From Kushneria phosphatilytica (lineage in GTDB: Bacteria > Pseudomonadota > Gammaproteobacteria > Pseudomonadales > Halomonadaceae): a stretch of 64,000 nucleotides of DNA. The notes under the pieces are model-generated. The model was not told where the DNA came from. It ran no database searches and worked only from the letters and a program-made list of their open reading frames with translations. How positions within the stretch are numbered: the stretch's first letter is position 1; each line of letters starts with the position of its first letter. The stretch lies in assembly GCF_008247605.1 (NCBI RefSeq), contig NZ_CP043420.1, forward strand, positions 1,240,001-1,304,000, given 5' to 3'. Positions 44,220 to 53,358 of the stretch are shown here, piece by piece. Both the position numbers and the translations under genes were made by a program.

Positions 44220-44672
44220 TTATTCCGGCTCGAAGATGAACTCGTCACTACTGTCGGCGCTGTAACGGCTGGTACCAAGCGCGTGAGCAGAAACGGCATC
44301 GCCGTCCTGCTGGCGCGCGTGACACAGTATGCTGGTGTTGTCTCGATAGGGGCGCAGGCCCGATTCAAAAGCCTGTCTGAGCATGCCGAAGCAGGTGCCA
44401 TTGGTAAAAGCCTTCACTTCTTCGGGGTCAAGCTGATAATCCCCTGTATACCAGAGTGTGACTTCAATATGCCCGTGCGTCAGCTGATCCAGCCGGTAGC
44501 GTTCGAGAATATTCTTCTGCTCAGTGAGATTATCGAGTTGCCGATGAAAAGGCTGGGCAGCCAAAGGGGTGTCCTGATCCCGGGTATCGGCGGAGACGGG
44601 CAGAGCTGCAGGCAGTACCAGCAATCCCAGAACAAGGGCTACTCTTTTCGGTGAAAACCGTAAAAATGTCAT
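44220..44672 (-). CDS. Uncharacterised secreted protein, about 150 residues
   Basis: The product begins with a Sec signal peptide (MTFLRFSPKRVALVLGLLV, then LPAALPVSA) and continues as a periplasmic protein without recognised domain. Two cysteines (GTCFGM and SILCHA) could form a disulphide. The start at 44672 gives a normal signal peptide; upstream in-frame codons to 44738 look non-coding. It is divergent from the NlpE-like gene. Confidence 0.65.
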   Translation of the reverse strand: MTFLRFSPKRVALVLGLLVLPAALPVSADTRDQDTPLAAQPFHRQLDNLTEQKNILERYRLDQLTHGHIEVTLWYTGDYQLDPEEVKAFTNGTCFGMLRQAFESGLRPYRDNTSILCHARQQDGDAVSAHALGTSRYSADSSDEFIFEPE

Positions 44673-44798
44673 GGCGTGAATGGCTTCTTTCGTCAAAAGT
44701 TTGATCCGGATTATGCAATATTGCGAAATGGCATCCATACTGGAACGTGCATAGGGAAGGTTGAACCTTCGGGAACAGAGAGCAGAAAAGGAGATTCA

Positions 44799-45236
44799 AT
44801 GATGCTCAAGCAAGTCGCCACGACCATCGGGTTTGCGGCCTTTGCAGTACTGGCTGGTTGTGCCAGCAATGAACCTGCCAATCCTTCGCCCTATGCCCAG
44901 GCGCAGGGCTCTTATGAAGGCACTCTGCCGTGTGCGGACTGTTCAGGCATTCGCACGCGCCTCGATATCCGCAATCAGGATAACACTGGTGCCAGTTTCA
45001 CTCTGAACAGCACTCGTATCGGCCAGAGCGAGAAGCCGATGAAGACTACAGGTCAGGTGCTGGTATTGCACGATGTGGGACCGAACGAATATCCGCTGGT
45101 TTATCAGCTCAAGGGCACCAACGGTAATACGATCTATAATCTGCTGCCGCTCAATAACGGTGACATGAAACTGCTGGGCCGGGACTACAAGCAGGTTCAG
45201 TCGAGTAATGACCTGACCCTTCGCAGGGTCGATTGA
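44799..45236 (+). CDS. NlpE-like lipoprotein
   Basis: This 145-residue lipoprotein has a lipobox LAGC (Cys21) and one NlpE N-terminal domain, starting GSYEGTLPCADCSGIRTRL, with the CxxC pair C45/C48. NlpE of enterobacteria is an outer membrane lipoprotein that signals surface adhesion and copper stress to Cpx; this protein carries only the N-terminal domain. AGGAG precedes two tandem ATGs (44799, 44802). An intrinsic terminator follows 31 bp after the stop. Confidence 0.85.
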   Translation: MMLKQVATTIGFAAFAVLAGCASNEPANPSPYAQAQGSYEGTLPCADCSGIRTRLDIRNQDNTGASFTLNSTRIGQSEKPMKTTGQVLVLHDVGPNEYPLVYQLKGTNGNTIYNLLPLNNGDMKLLGRDYKQVQSSNDLTLRRVD

Positions 45237-45267
45237 TTCGACGCTTCTGCCAGTCGAATCAGTATTG

Positions 45268-45292
45268 CGCCCGGCCATTCGGCCGGGCGTTG
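45268..45292 (+). terminator. Intrinsic terminator after the NlpE-like gene
   Basis: A 9-bp stem CGCCCGGCC/GGCCGGGCG with loop ATTC is followed by TTGTATATT. Confidence 0.75.
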
Positions 45293-45369
45293 TATATTCC
45301 GAGCCGCTAGCGGTGCATGTCAGGGACAGGGTTGTCCCGCTTGCTGAACCTTGAATGAGGAGTCATGCC

Positions 45370-45600
45370 ATGCCTGATCTTTCCGAAGAGAAACGTATGC
45401 CGACCCCGTGTCCGGAATGCGGCAGCCACCGGGTTCGTCTTTCCGAAGTACATAATCCTACTGACAAGGTATTCTGCTCTTCATGCAATACCCTGCGTGG
45501 AGAATACAGCGATCTCGAAAAGGAATTGCTGGAGAAACCGCGCAGTGAAGCGGAGGAATTGCTCGAAGCTGCGGCCAATAGCAAAAAGCGTTCCGAGTAA
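45370..45600 (+). CDS. Small zinc-ribbon protein
   Basis: This 76-residue protein has two CxxC pairs (C14/C17 in CPEC and C36/C39 in CSSC), spaced as in a zinc ribbon, followed by a charged helix (DLEKELLEK). Its role is unknown. The ATG at 45370 has AGGAG 7 bp upstream, better than the ATG at 45355. It is convergent with a metallothionein gene, and a hairpin lies between them. Confidence 0.75.
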   Translation: MPDLSEEKRMPTPCPECGSHRVRLSEVHNPTDKVFCSSCNTLRGEYSDLEKELLEKPRSEAEELLEAAANSKKRSE

Positions 45601-45608
45601 ACAGCAAG

Positions 45609-45630
45609 CGCCCGCCATGTTTGGCGGGCG
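45609..45630. terminator. Hairpin between the zinc-ribbon and metallothionein genes
   Basis: A perfect 8-bp stem CGCCCGCC/GGCGGGCG with loop ATGTTT lies between two convergent genes. It probably ends both transcripts although T-runs are short. Confidence 0.6.
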
Positions 45631-45638
45631 TATCGGTT

Positions 45639-45818
45639 TCAGGTCTTGATACCGCCCCAGCCATGCTGATGACAGTCACATTCACTGCTCTGGCAAGGCG
45701 CTCGATCGGGGTGTGCTGAAGCGCAGGCTTCACAACAATAAACCTTGCCATCAAGTTCCACCGCACTGGCGGGAACAGTACAGTGGCAGTATTTGCAGTC
45801 ACAGATGCGTTCGGACAT
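45639..45818 (-). CDS. Bacterial metallothionein
   Basis: A 59-codon frame encodes a cysteine-rich protein beginning MSERICDCKYCHC and continuing GKVYCCEACASAHPD, then CQSSECDC. Ten cysteines (6, 8, 11, 13, 28, 29, 32, 42, 47, 49) and histidines match the SmtA/BmtA and Pseudomonas metallothionein pattern, including the YCCxACAxxHP block. It should bind zinc, cadmium or copper in the cytoplasm. GGAGG stands 4 bp before the ATG. The C-terminus (HQHGWGGIKT) is short. The nearby zinc-ribbon gene and the zinc island give a metal context. Confidence 0.9.
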   Translation of the reverse strand: MSERICDCKYCHCTVPASAVELDGKVYCCEACASAHPDRAPCQSSECDCHQHGWGGIKT

Positions 45819-45890
45819 GGTGCCTCCTGGCGTTCTATTCCTGCTTCAGTGTAGTGCGTTCAAGCGTATGTCTATCCCGGGGGCAGGCGA

Positions 45891-46217
45891 TCAGCAGCCG
45901 CGACCCGAGCGGCGTTTTGCCATGGCATTGCCGGTGGGCTTGCGACTGACCCTCGGAAGTGGCTGATGGCGTTTGATCGGGCGTGTGTCAGCATTGGACA
46001 GCGTTTTTTGTCCCTCTCGCAAGCAGCCGATAATGGTCCCAATGGCCAGCAGGATGGCCAGACCGTAAGCCCAGTGACGATCGAACCAGATCAATTGTGC
46101 CATCATGACACCGGCAGCCATGAGCATCACGGTAATGCAGATATCGCGGGTAAATCCCCTGATCAGGCCATACCAGCCCAGCATGATCGCCAATAATGCG
46201 ATCCAGAACAGATCCAT
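45891..46217 (-). CDS. Small inner membrane protein of unknown function
   Basis: This 108-residue protein has three hydrophobic segments near its N-terminus (MDLFWIALLAIMLGWYGLI, CITVMLMAAGVMMAQLIW, WAYGLAILLAIGTIIGCL) followed by a basic cytosolic tail. I do not recognise its family. The ATG at 46217 follows AGGAAG; longer frames up to 46370 are not supported. It is divergent from the DUF748 gene. Confidence 0.65.
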   Translation of the reverse strand: MDLFWIALLAIMLGWYGLIRGFTRDICITVMLMAAGVMMAQLIWFDRHWAYGLAILLAIGTIIGCLREGQKTLSNADTRPIKRHQPLPRVSRKPTGNAMAKRRSGRGC

Positions 46218-46368
46218 GTTGTCTTCCTGATGTTCCCTTGCAGACATTATCGGCCTGCGAGCGATCCGGTTTATGCACTGATAAGTCGGAATGTATATCT
46301 TCAGGGTAGTGCAATCGTGCGTTCGGCATAACCGAAGAAGCGATAACGGATTGATTGAAGGAGTCTTC

Positions 46369-48180
46369 ATGACGACAGGGAAGCATCAATGGCAGCGCTG
46401 GGGTATAGGCGGTGCGGTCATCGTGCTGTTGCTATTGGTCGCCGCTTATCTGGCTGCACCACCACTGCTGGGGCATCTGATTACCAGTCGACTGTCGTCC
46501 AAAACCGGGCACGAAGTGACGCTCGGTGATGTCTCGATCAACCCGTTTACGGCTGTGATAACCATTGATGATTTCAGGCTTGCAGGACACATGCCGGATG
46601 AAATGCCACTGTTTGCTTCGAAACGGATGCGTCTGGATCTCGCCTGGTCCTCACTCTGGCATGCCGGCTGGCACCTGCAATCGGTCGAGTTGCAACAGCC
46701 TCATCTGGCCCTGGTGATGAACAAGCAGGGAGAGTTCAATATCGGGCAACTTTTTCCGGATACCGGCGGGCCGCCAACCCCTGTTCATATCGATCATTTG
46801 ACCACTCATGATGGTGTCCTGAGCTGGCAGAATCATGATCGTCATCCAAAAGGACAGGTTACGCTGAAACAGGTCGCCCTGAATATACGCAACTACGATC
46901 ATACCGGCAGCCATCCCTTTCAGCTTCAGGGGACCGCCACGACAGGCGATGGTACTTTGCAGGTGAAGGGACAGATGGGCTTTTCGCCCTGGCAGGCGAC
47001 CCTGGATTATCAGGGGCGTAATATCGCGCTGACGACTTTTTCCCCATGGTTGCAGAGCCTGATGCGTGCACGCGTCACACAGGGCACACTAAGCGCTCAG
47101 GGGCATTTCAGTGGAGGGAAAGCGGCCAATGGTGCTCTGCGTTTGACAGCGGATTCAGCCAGTCTCGCCCGGCCTGTGTTACAGGCACCCGAGACGGATA
47201 CGGTATTGTTTTCCGCCAATGACATATCGCTTGGCACGCTGGAATTTGCCAGTCATCAGGGGTTGTCCATCAAACAGCTGACGCTGAATTCACCCATGCT
47301 GCATGCCGTGATTCTTCCCGGTATGACGACCAATCTGAGTGCTCTGACGCCGCCTTCATCCGATGCCCGATCCTCCTCCGGTCAGCGACAGGAAAAGCAT
47401 GATACCGATCGCTCGCAGAAGAGTGAGCAGCAGGGCAGTCAGTCGTTCCGCTTCCAGCAGGTGCAGGTTCATGAAGGGCGTATCCGCTTTACAGATCGGC
47501 ATCTGCAGCAGCCCTTTCAACTGGATATCCGTCAGCTCGAAGGTGAAATGACCGGGCTGGGCGGCGGTGGAGAAAACCCCGGCCGTCTGAAGCTCGATGG
47601 ACGGGTCAATAACGCCTCTTCCATCAGTATCCGGGGACAGTTCTCGCCATTGGCCGGTAAGCTGTCGGGTGATTTGCGGCTGCAGGCCGAGCAACTCCCA
47701 TTGACCGGTTTTGCGCCTTATATTCGCCGTTTCGGGGGGTATAAGGTGGAAGGGGGGACGGTACGCCTGGACCTCCACTACCGGATTCATCAGGGACAAC
47801 TTGATGCTGATAACCATATCATTCTTCATCAACTGGATCTGGGCCCTGAAGTGCAGCCCGGCAGTACCGATCTGCCGCTGCGCAAGCTGATCGGTCTGCT
47901 TCAGGGGGAAAATGGTGTCATTAATCTTGATGTGCCTGTACAGGCCTCGCTGGATGGCACTTCACTCGATATCAGCCGGATAGTCTGGCAGGCGGTTGGA
48001 GAAGCCTTCGAAAATCTACTGACATCGCCGGTGGAAACGCTGTCGGCCGTGTTTGGTGATGAGAGCCCTGATCAGGGCAGTAAGTCCGGGCAAGAATCGA
48101 ATAAGCGTGAAAGTACCTCTTCAAAGGGCTACACGCAGGGTCCTCTGTCGAAGGTGCCAACCGGCGATGTCGAGCGGTAA
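46369..48180 (+). CDS. DUF748/AsmA-like envelope protein
   Basis: This 603-residue protein starts with one membrane anchor (WGIGGAVIVLLLLVAAYLAAPPLL) and continues as a repeated beta structure of the AsmA/DUF748 type: GHEVTLGDVSINPFTAVITIDDF opens it, KLDGRVNNASSISIRGQFSPLAGKLSGDLRL marks the second part. Such proteins may bridge inner and outer membranes for lipid transport. The tail after about residue 565 is Ser/Lys/Gln rich. GAAGGAG lies 5 bp before the ATG. The function is not experimentally known. Confidence 0.82.
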   Translation: MTTGKHQWQRWGIGGAVIVLLLLVAAYLAAPPLLGHLITSRLSSKTGHEVTLGDVSINPFTAVITIDDFRLAGHMPDEMPLFASKRMRLDLAWSSLWHAGWHLQSVELQQPHLALVMNKQGEFNIGQLFPDTGGPPTPVHIDHLTTHDGVLSWQNHDRHPKGQVTLKQVALNIRNYDHTGSHPFQLQGTATTGDGTLQVKGQMGFSPWQATLDYQGRNIALTTFSPWLQSLMRARVTQGTLSAQGHFSGGKAANGALRLTADSASLARPVLQAPETDTVLFSANDISLGTLEFASHQGLSIKQLTLNSPMLHAVILPGMTTNLSALTPPSSDARSSSGQRQEKHDTDRSQKSEQQGSQSFRFQQVQVHEGRIRFTDRHLQQPFQLDIRQLEGEMTGLGGGGENPGRLKLDGRVNNASSISIRGQFSPLAGKLSGDLRLQAEQLPLTGFAPYIRRFGGYKVEGGTVRLDLHYRIHQGQLDADNHIILHQLDLGPEVQPGSTDLPLRKLIGLLQGENGVINLDVPVQASLDGTSLDISRIVWQAVGEAFENLLTSPVETLSAVFGDESPDQGSKSGQESNKRESTSSKGYTQGPLSKVPTGDVER

Positions 48181-48310
48181 TTATCTGATGGCAGGGCTGA
48201 AATGGGGCCAACGTTGAAACATGCATACCCCAGGACTGTCGGGTAGTAAACATGAGGGAATGACTGGCCTCGGGTCAGCACGATAGCGAATGGCAGGAGC
48301 AGATAACGTA

Positions 48311-49837
48311 ATGCCGAGGTCTTGGGGATATTTGCAGGCCCTGAAAGGGGTGGGGATGGGAGTGGCAGTTCTGACACTGCTTAACGGATGCGCCAATTAC
48401 GCCGGCATCAAACCTCAGGGAAAACTGACCAGCCTCAGCCAGCTTAGTGTCGAACAGGCCATTGGCAATAGTCCGATTACGCCTGCTGCATGGCCGGATC
48501 GCCAATGGTGGCAGGCGCTGGGAGATCCCACTCTCGACAAGCTGATTCACGAGGCATTGGCCAACGCACCGGATATCGATGTGGCGCAGGCACGGTTGCG
48601 ATCGGCCAATGCGGCAATTGGTACTGCCCATTCGGAACTGTTTCCCTCGATTGATGCTTCGGCCAATGTTTCCCGTTCAAGGGTTTCCGAGGTTGAAGAC
48701 CCGCAGGGTGTCGGCAATTACCGCTCGACCACGCGTTCCTTGAGTACCAGCCTCGATTTTGATTTCGATCTATGGGGTGGCGATCGGGCAGGGTGGTCGG
48801 CGGCTCTGGGTGAGGCGCGGGCCCAGGAAATCGACTACCGAGCTGCCGCACTGACGCTTTCGGTCAATGTGGCACGCCGATATGTCAGTCTTGCCAATGC
48901 CTACGCGGTCCGTGACGTGGCAAAGCGGCAGCTGAAGCGGGCCAGACAGATCAATCAGATCAATCAGGAGCTGCATCAGGCAGGGCTGAGCAATCGTTCC
49001 GAGACCCTGCAATCGGAGGTGTCGGTCTCCAGCGCACAACAGTCGCTGGAGTCGGCTCGGCAATCGATTCGCAGCAACCGTATCTCGCTGGCGATCCTGC
49101 TGGGCAAGGGGCCGGATCGAGGCGTCAGCATCCCTCGCCCCGAGCCGCTGTCTCCGGCACTGATGGCACTACCCTCGGTGATACCTGCCGAACTGGTCGG
49201 GCACCGGCCTGATGTCGTGGCAGCACGCTGGCGCGTTGAAGCCGCCTCACAGCGCATCAAACAGGCCAGGGCGAAGTTCTATCCCAACCTCAATCTGTCG
49301 GCGATGGCCGGCTTCAAATCGGCTCTGGGCTCCTATTTCTTCGAGGAAGCCGCAAAATCACAAAGTGTAACACCTGCCATCTCGTTGCCGATTTTCCAGG
49401 GTGGACGCCTGCGGGCCAATCTGGACAGTACCGAAGCCGATTATGATCTTGCCGTGGCGCAATACAATCAGACTGTGCTCTCCGCATTGGGAGACGTGAC
49501 CCAGGATATTACCAGTCTGCGTTCCATTGCCCAGCAGCGCGAAGACCAGCAGAAGGCAGTAGCCAGTGCCCGTGGGGCATTTGATCTGGCATTGGAGCGC
49601 TATCGATCCGGGGTGACCGATTATGTCTCCGTACTCACGAGTGAACAGCAACTGCTCAGTGCAGAGCAGACACTGGCCAATCTTCGAACCAGCCAGGTGG
49701 ATCAGTCGGTCCAGCTGGTTCAGGCACTGGGGGGCGGATTGAAACTCGATGCTGCGGTGCCACATTACGATGCCGGTGGCTTTCTGGATGCGCCCAATCC
49801 CGAGCGCATCAATCAGGGGCGTACCCTATCCCCATAA
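48311..49837 (+). CDS. Outer membrane efflux lipoprotein (NodT/OprM family)
   Basis: This 508-residue protein has a lipoprotein signal (LTLLNGC, Cys27) and two TolC-type outer membrane factor repeats, with family motifs such as WWQALGDPTLDKLI, LDFDFDLWGG and VTDYVSVLTSEQQLL. It forms the outer membrane channel of a tripartite efflux pump. No inner membrane pump or adaptor gene is next to it, so it may serve a system elsewhere. The ATG at 48311 has AGGAG upstream at a rather long distance; an ATG at 48290 is an alternative. Confidence 0.9.
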   Translation: MPRSWGYLQALKGVGMGVAVLTLLNGCANYAGIKPQGKLTSLSQLSVEQAIGNSPITPAAWPDRQWWQALGDPTLDKLIHEALANAPDIDVAQARLRSANAAIGTAHSELFPSIDASANVSRSRVSEVEDPQGVGNYRSTTRSLSTSLDFDFDLWGGDRAGWSAALGEARAQEIDYRAAALTLSVNVARRYVSLANAYAVRDVAKRQLKRARQINQINQELHQAGLSNRSETLQSEVSVSSAQQSLESARQSIRSNRISLAILLGKGPDRGVSIPRPEPLSPALMALPSVIPAELVGHRPDVVAARWRVEAASQRIKQARAKFYPNLNLSAMAGFKSALGSYFFEEAAKSQSVTPAISLPIFQGGRLRANLDSTEADYDLAVAQYNQTVLSALGDVTQDITSLRSIAQQREDQQKAVASARGAFDLALERYRSGVTDYVSVLTSEQQLLSAEQTLANLRTSQVDQSVQLVQALGGGLKLDAAVPHYDAGGFLDAPNPERINQGRTLSP

Positions 49838-49842
49838 CGAAA

Positions 49843-49865
49843 ACGCCCCGTATCCACGGGGCGCA
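49843..49865. terminator. Bidirectional terminator between convergent genes
   Basis: A stem GCCCCGT/ACGGGGC with loop ATCC is followed on the minus strand by GTTTTCG and lies between the efflux lipoprotein and M23 peptidase genes. Confidence 0.7.
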
Positions 49866-49888
49866 TGACGTTCAGGTAGCGAGTAGCT

Positions 49889-51568
49889 TCAGGAGCCGTT
49901 TTCATCGCCGGACTTGTCGTCAACATGAGCAACAGCGCGGCTGTTATCAGCGTTATCCAGCTTGGCCAACAGCGGCTCGGCCTGGCGCTTGAAACTGGCA
50001 AGTGCCTTGCCTGACAGGTTGTCACCATCCGGCAACTTGACCCGCATGGCATTAACGGGGCCATTGCTGGTGCGGATTTCATAGTGCAGGTGGGCGCCGG
50101 TGCTGCGTCCGGTATTGCCTGACAGGGCAATTTTTTCATTCATGGTGACGGCTTCGCCCTTGTGCACCAGAGCCTTGCTGAGATGCAGATAGCGGGTCTT
50201 GAAGCCGTTGGGATGCTGGATCACGATGTAATTGCCCGCCAGTGGATGATGGCCAACACGAATGACTCGTCCATCGGCAGGCGCGCGCACGGTGGTACCG
50301 GCCGGCATGGCAAAGTCGGTTCCCAGATGCGGGCTGATGCGACCTGTAATGGGGTGATGACGACGCAGGTTGAATGGGGAGCTGATACGGTAGTGCCCCT
50401 TGAAGGGGTATCGATTGAAGGCCGGATCGAGCCCCTTGCCATTGGGGGTATAGAAATGATCGTTGTGGCGGATCACGGTAAGATCGCTGTTGTCGCCTTC
50501 ATAATGCGCCGCCAGAATGCGCGAATCATAAGCCTTGCCATCGACCATGTCAGACTCGACCACGACCTGGAAGTGATCCCCCTGGCGAGCCTGTCGACGA
50601 AAATTGATCTTCTTGGACAGCACTTCGGTCAGTTCGGCGACCTCGGCGTTGCTCATGCCGGTGGAAAGGGCCGATAACCCGAAGCTGCCTTCAACGGTGC
50701 CGGCAAACAGTCGCTGTGTGGCCTGACTGGCGCGCTGAATGTCGGAAACGGCAAACGCTTCTCCTGCCTGGTCCCGCTGAAACAGATACCCCTTGCGGGA
50801 GTCCTTCATGACCCGCAGCGCCAGCAGTTGTCCCTGCTCGTTGACCTTGTAATCAAGGCTGTTGCCCACCCGCAGCCGGGTCAGGGCCTTGCGATCCGGC
50901 GCCTTGTCGAGTAGCGCCAGGACTTCGCTGTACCCCAGGCCAAGACTACGCTCGGCCAGGTCGGTAAAGGTATCCCCCTTCTGAATGGTATAGCTCTGCC
51001 ATTGCGGGACATACTGCTCGTCGGAGGCGATCTCATCTGAAAGTGACAGCGGATCATCGCTATCGTCGAGATCCACCGGATCCGCCGATATGCCGCCATT
51101 CAGATCTGCCCCTGAGGCTTCACTCAGGTGGGCAGCTGCGGCAATGGCAGGCCGCACCAGGGGCTGTCCTGTTCGAGCAGTCGGTGTTTCGAGAGTGCGG
51201 GGCAGTACCGAATAAGCATAAATCGGTGTGAGCTGCTGATCTCCGGATTCGGCATTTCCTGCCTTCTGTTCGGAAATGGCGCGAGCTGCCGCATTGCTGG
51301 CTTCGGGGGTAATGGCAGCTGACCGGGAAGTACCCGCGACTACCAGCGCTGCAGCGACATCAGGTTGCGGCGCATCATTTATCGAAAGCGGCGATGTAAC
51401 TTGTGTATCAGCCAGCGCATTGGAAATGGGGACTTCCAGTTGTGTTTGCTCGGAAGTCTGATGGAAGGATTCTAGTGCCTGATGCGCGCCCAGCACGGTA
51501 ACCATGGTCGTAACGGGTAAAAGTAACAATTTGTGAGTGCGGGGCAGCGAACGAATGATTCGCAACAT
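49889..51568 (-). CDS. M23 peptidoglycan peptidase (MepM-like) with LysM/OapA domains
   Basis: This 559-residue protein has an N-terminal membrane segment (LLLLPVTTMVTVLGA), a LysM-like/OapA region (SYTIQKGDTFTDLAERSLGLGYSEV), a middle M23-associated domain and a C-terminal LytM/M23 domain. Zinc ligands H and D are in HLGTDFAMP and the HLHYE motif is in STGAHLHYEIRT. It should cut peptide crosslinks in peptidoglycan during growth, like MepM. The start lacks a good Shine-Dalgarno. Confidence 0.9.
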   Translation of the reverse strand: MLRIIRSLPRTHKLLLLPVTTMVTVLGAHQALESFHQTSEQTQLEVPISNALADTQVTSPLSINDAPQPDVAAALVVAGTSRSAAITPEASNAAARAISEQKAGNAESGDQQLTPIYAYSVLPRTLETPTARTGQPLVRPAIAAAAHLSEASGADLNGGISADPVDLDDSDDPLSLSDEIASDEQYVPQWQSYTIQKGDTFTDLAERSLGLGYSEVLALLDKAPDRKALTRLRVGNSLDYKVNEQGQLLALRVMKDSRKGYLFQRDQAGEAFAVSDIQRASQATQRLFAGTVEGSFGLSALSTGMSNAEVAELTEVLSKKINFRRQARQGDHFQVVVESDMVDGKAYDSRILAAHYEGDNSDLTVIRHNDHFYTPNGKGLDPAFNRYPFKGHYRISSPFNLRRHHPITGRISPHLGTDFAMPAGTTVRAPADGRVIRVGHHPLAGNYIVIQHPNGFKTRYLHLSKALVHKGEAVTMNEKIALSGNTGRSTGAHLHYEIRTSNGPVNAMRVKLPDGDNLSGKALASFKRQAEPLLAKLDNADNSRAVAHVDDKSGDENGS

Positions 51569-52305
51569 TGTGGTAAAGGCCTGTACAAGAATTATGATGA
51601 CAATTTAAAAAGGCCTGCTCACCTTACCCCAATACCCGTATGCTGCAAAGCCTTAAAAGGCGGTAATAAGCCTTGCCATTTCAAGTTGCTGTTCATGAAA
51701 ATTCCTCTTTTTCAGCATGTGGCGATGACCTTGAAAGCGAAATGTTCCCCATGACATGCCAGATGTGGTGAAAGGGCGCAGAGCCTGTGCTCAGGCCGTT
51801 CATGAGTTGATAACAGGATATTTTTCGAGCTGCTTTGGGTTGTGTTCAGGGCGATGGCGAGGCGGAAATACGTCAGCTTGCCTGGCAGGATATTCATTTA
51901 CGTGCCATGGCACTGGTGTAAAGTCGGTCTGTTGAATACAAGAGGAAAGTACAGGTCAGTAGCATTGTGAGTGCCTGTTACTATTACTTTTCAGAGAAGT
52001 TTAAGTATTATCAGTGTGCGCTTTGTTGCACTGCATCCTGAAATACGTTTTAACCAGACGTTACATTTTCCGGGTGAACCCGAGCGATAATTTACCGGAC
52101 ATGTGCGCTGGCATGGCGGCTTCTTTTGATAAGTCGTTTCACCGTACTCACAAAATGGGGCCGGAATACCGTTGTCCGCGATGTAGTACAGGCATAACAG
52201 GGGCAACAGTTTCGCTGCCCATACGGGTATGTCATGTTGCCAACGGATAGAATGACGCTGGCTGACCGAGACGAATCCTGCAGGTGGCGCTCAAGTGAGA
52301 GAGAC
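51569..52305. other. Gene-free region before a LysR gene
   Basis: No convincing gene is seen in these 740 bp. Several short frames lack Shine-Dalgarno sequences. The region is AT-richer than its neighbours and may hold promoters for the M23 peptidase and LysR genes, or an untranslated RNA, but no specific element was identified. Confidence 0.4.
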
Positions 52306-53268
52306 ATGACGCGTTCCAGAGTAACCCTGGCGCAGTGGCAGATGCTGGCGGCTGTGGTCGATCACGGTGGTTTTGCCCGAGCGGCTGAGGTCATACACAA
52401 GAGTCCTTCCACAATCAATCATGCTGTTCACAAGCTTTCCGAACAGCTGGGCGTTCAGCTGCTGGAAACCCGCGGTCGTCGGGTCGTACCCACCGAAGCC
52501 GGCAGTATGTTGCTGAGACGGGCGCGTCAGCTGCTGGAGGGCGCCGAGGCCATTGAATCCGTAGCCGGCAGTCTGGCAAGAGGACTGGAAGCCGAAATTG
52601 CCCTGGCGGTTGATCAGATATTTCCGCATCAGGCGCTTTTTCAGGCGCTTTCGGCATTTTCCCATGATTACATTCACCCCCGGATACAGCTTCATGAATG
52701 TGTGCTCAATGGGGGCGTTGAGTTATTACAGGCCGGCCGTGCCGATCTGTTGATCAGTGGAGTCAGCGTTCCTGGCTTTCTTGGTGAACCGCTCACCCGG
52801 GTGCGTTTCATGGCCGTAGCGCATCCCGGGCACGCCTTGCACCAGTTGGGGCGTGAGCTCGATTTACGTGACCTTCGCCACTATCGCCAGATTGTCATTC
52901 GCGACTCCGCTCAATATCAGAGCAGCGATCATGGCTGGCTGAGAGCCGAACAGCGCTGGACGGTTTCGCATGTGGCTACCGCTCTGGAAATGCTGGTCGA
53001 AGGGATGGGGTTTGCCTGGGTCTCCGAAACCCGGTTGCATCATTATTTCGAAACCGGGCAGCTCCGACCTTTACCCTTGCGAGCCGGTGCAGTACGCGAG
53101 GTGCCTTTGCAGCTCTATTTTCGCGATGCCGATGGTGCAGGTCCGGCGGCTCGGGCATTGGCACAATCCTTGCGCGAGTCGGTAGAAGCGTGCCCGGCGC
53201 TTCAACGTCAAGTGACAGGTCATGATGACACTGCGTCAGTATCGTTGGAGCGTCATTCGGCCACGTAA
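52306..53268 (+). CDS. LysR-family transcriptional regulator
   Basis: This 320-residue protein has the LysR helix-turn-helix (GGFARAAEVIHKSPSTINHAVHKL, core ARAAEVIHKSPSTINHAV) and an effector domain of the group often found near efflux or oxidoreductase genes. The ATG at 52306 fits the domain start; upstream codons to 52234 are not needed. It is followed 90 bp later by a glutathionyl-hydroquinone reductase gene on the same strand. Its effector is unknown. Confidence 0.88.
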   Translation: MTRSRVTLAQWQMLAAVVDHGGFARAAEVIHKSPSTINHAVHKLSEQLGVQLLETRGRRVVPTEAGSMLLRRARQLLEGAEAIESVAGSLARGLEAEIALAVDQIFPHQALFQALSAFSHDYIHPRIQLHECVLNGGVELLQAGRADLLISGVSVPGFLGEPLTRVRFMAVAHPGHALHQLGRELDLRDLRHYRQIVIRDSAQYQSSDHGWLRAEQRWTVSHVATALEMLVEGMGFAWVSETRLHHYFETGQLRPLPLRAGAVREVPLQLYFRDADGAGPAARALAQSLRESVEACPALQRQVTGHDDTASVSLERHSAT

Positions 53269-53358
53269 TCGGATTCGCCCGGCACAATGGAGCGCCGGCA
53301 GCTATCATCGGGGGACCGAACGGTGCAGCAGCATCGTGCAGCATGAGTACGGGAGAAG

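Noticed and set aside
51569..52305. Several short frames in a gene-free region
   Set aside because: None has a suitable ribosome-binding site or plausible composition.
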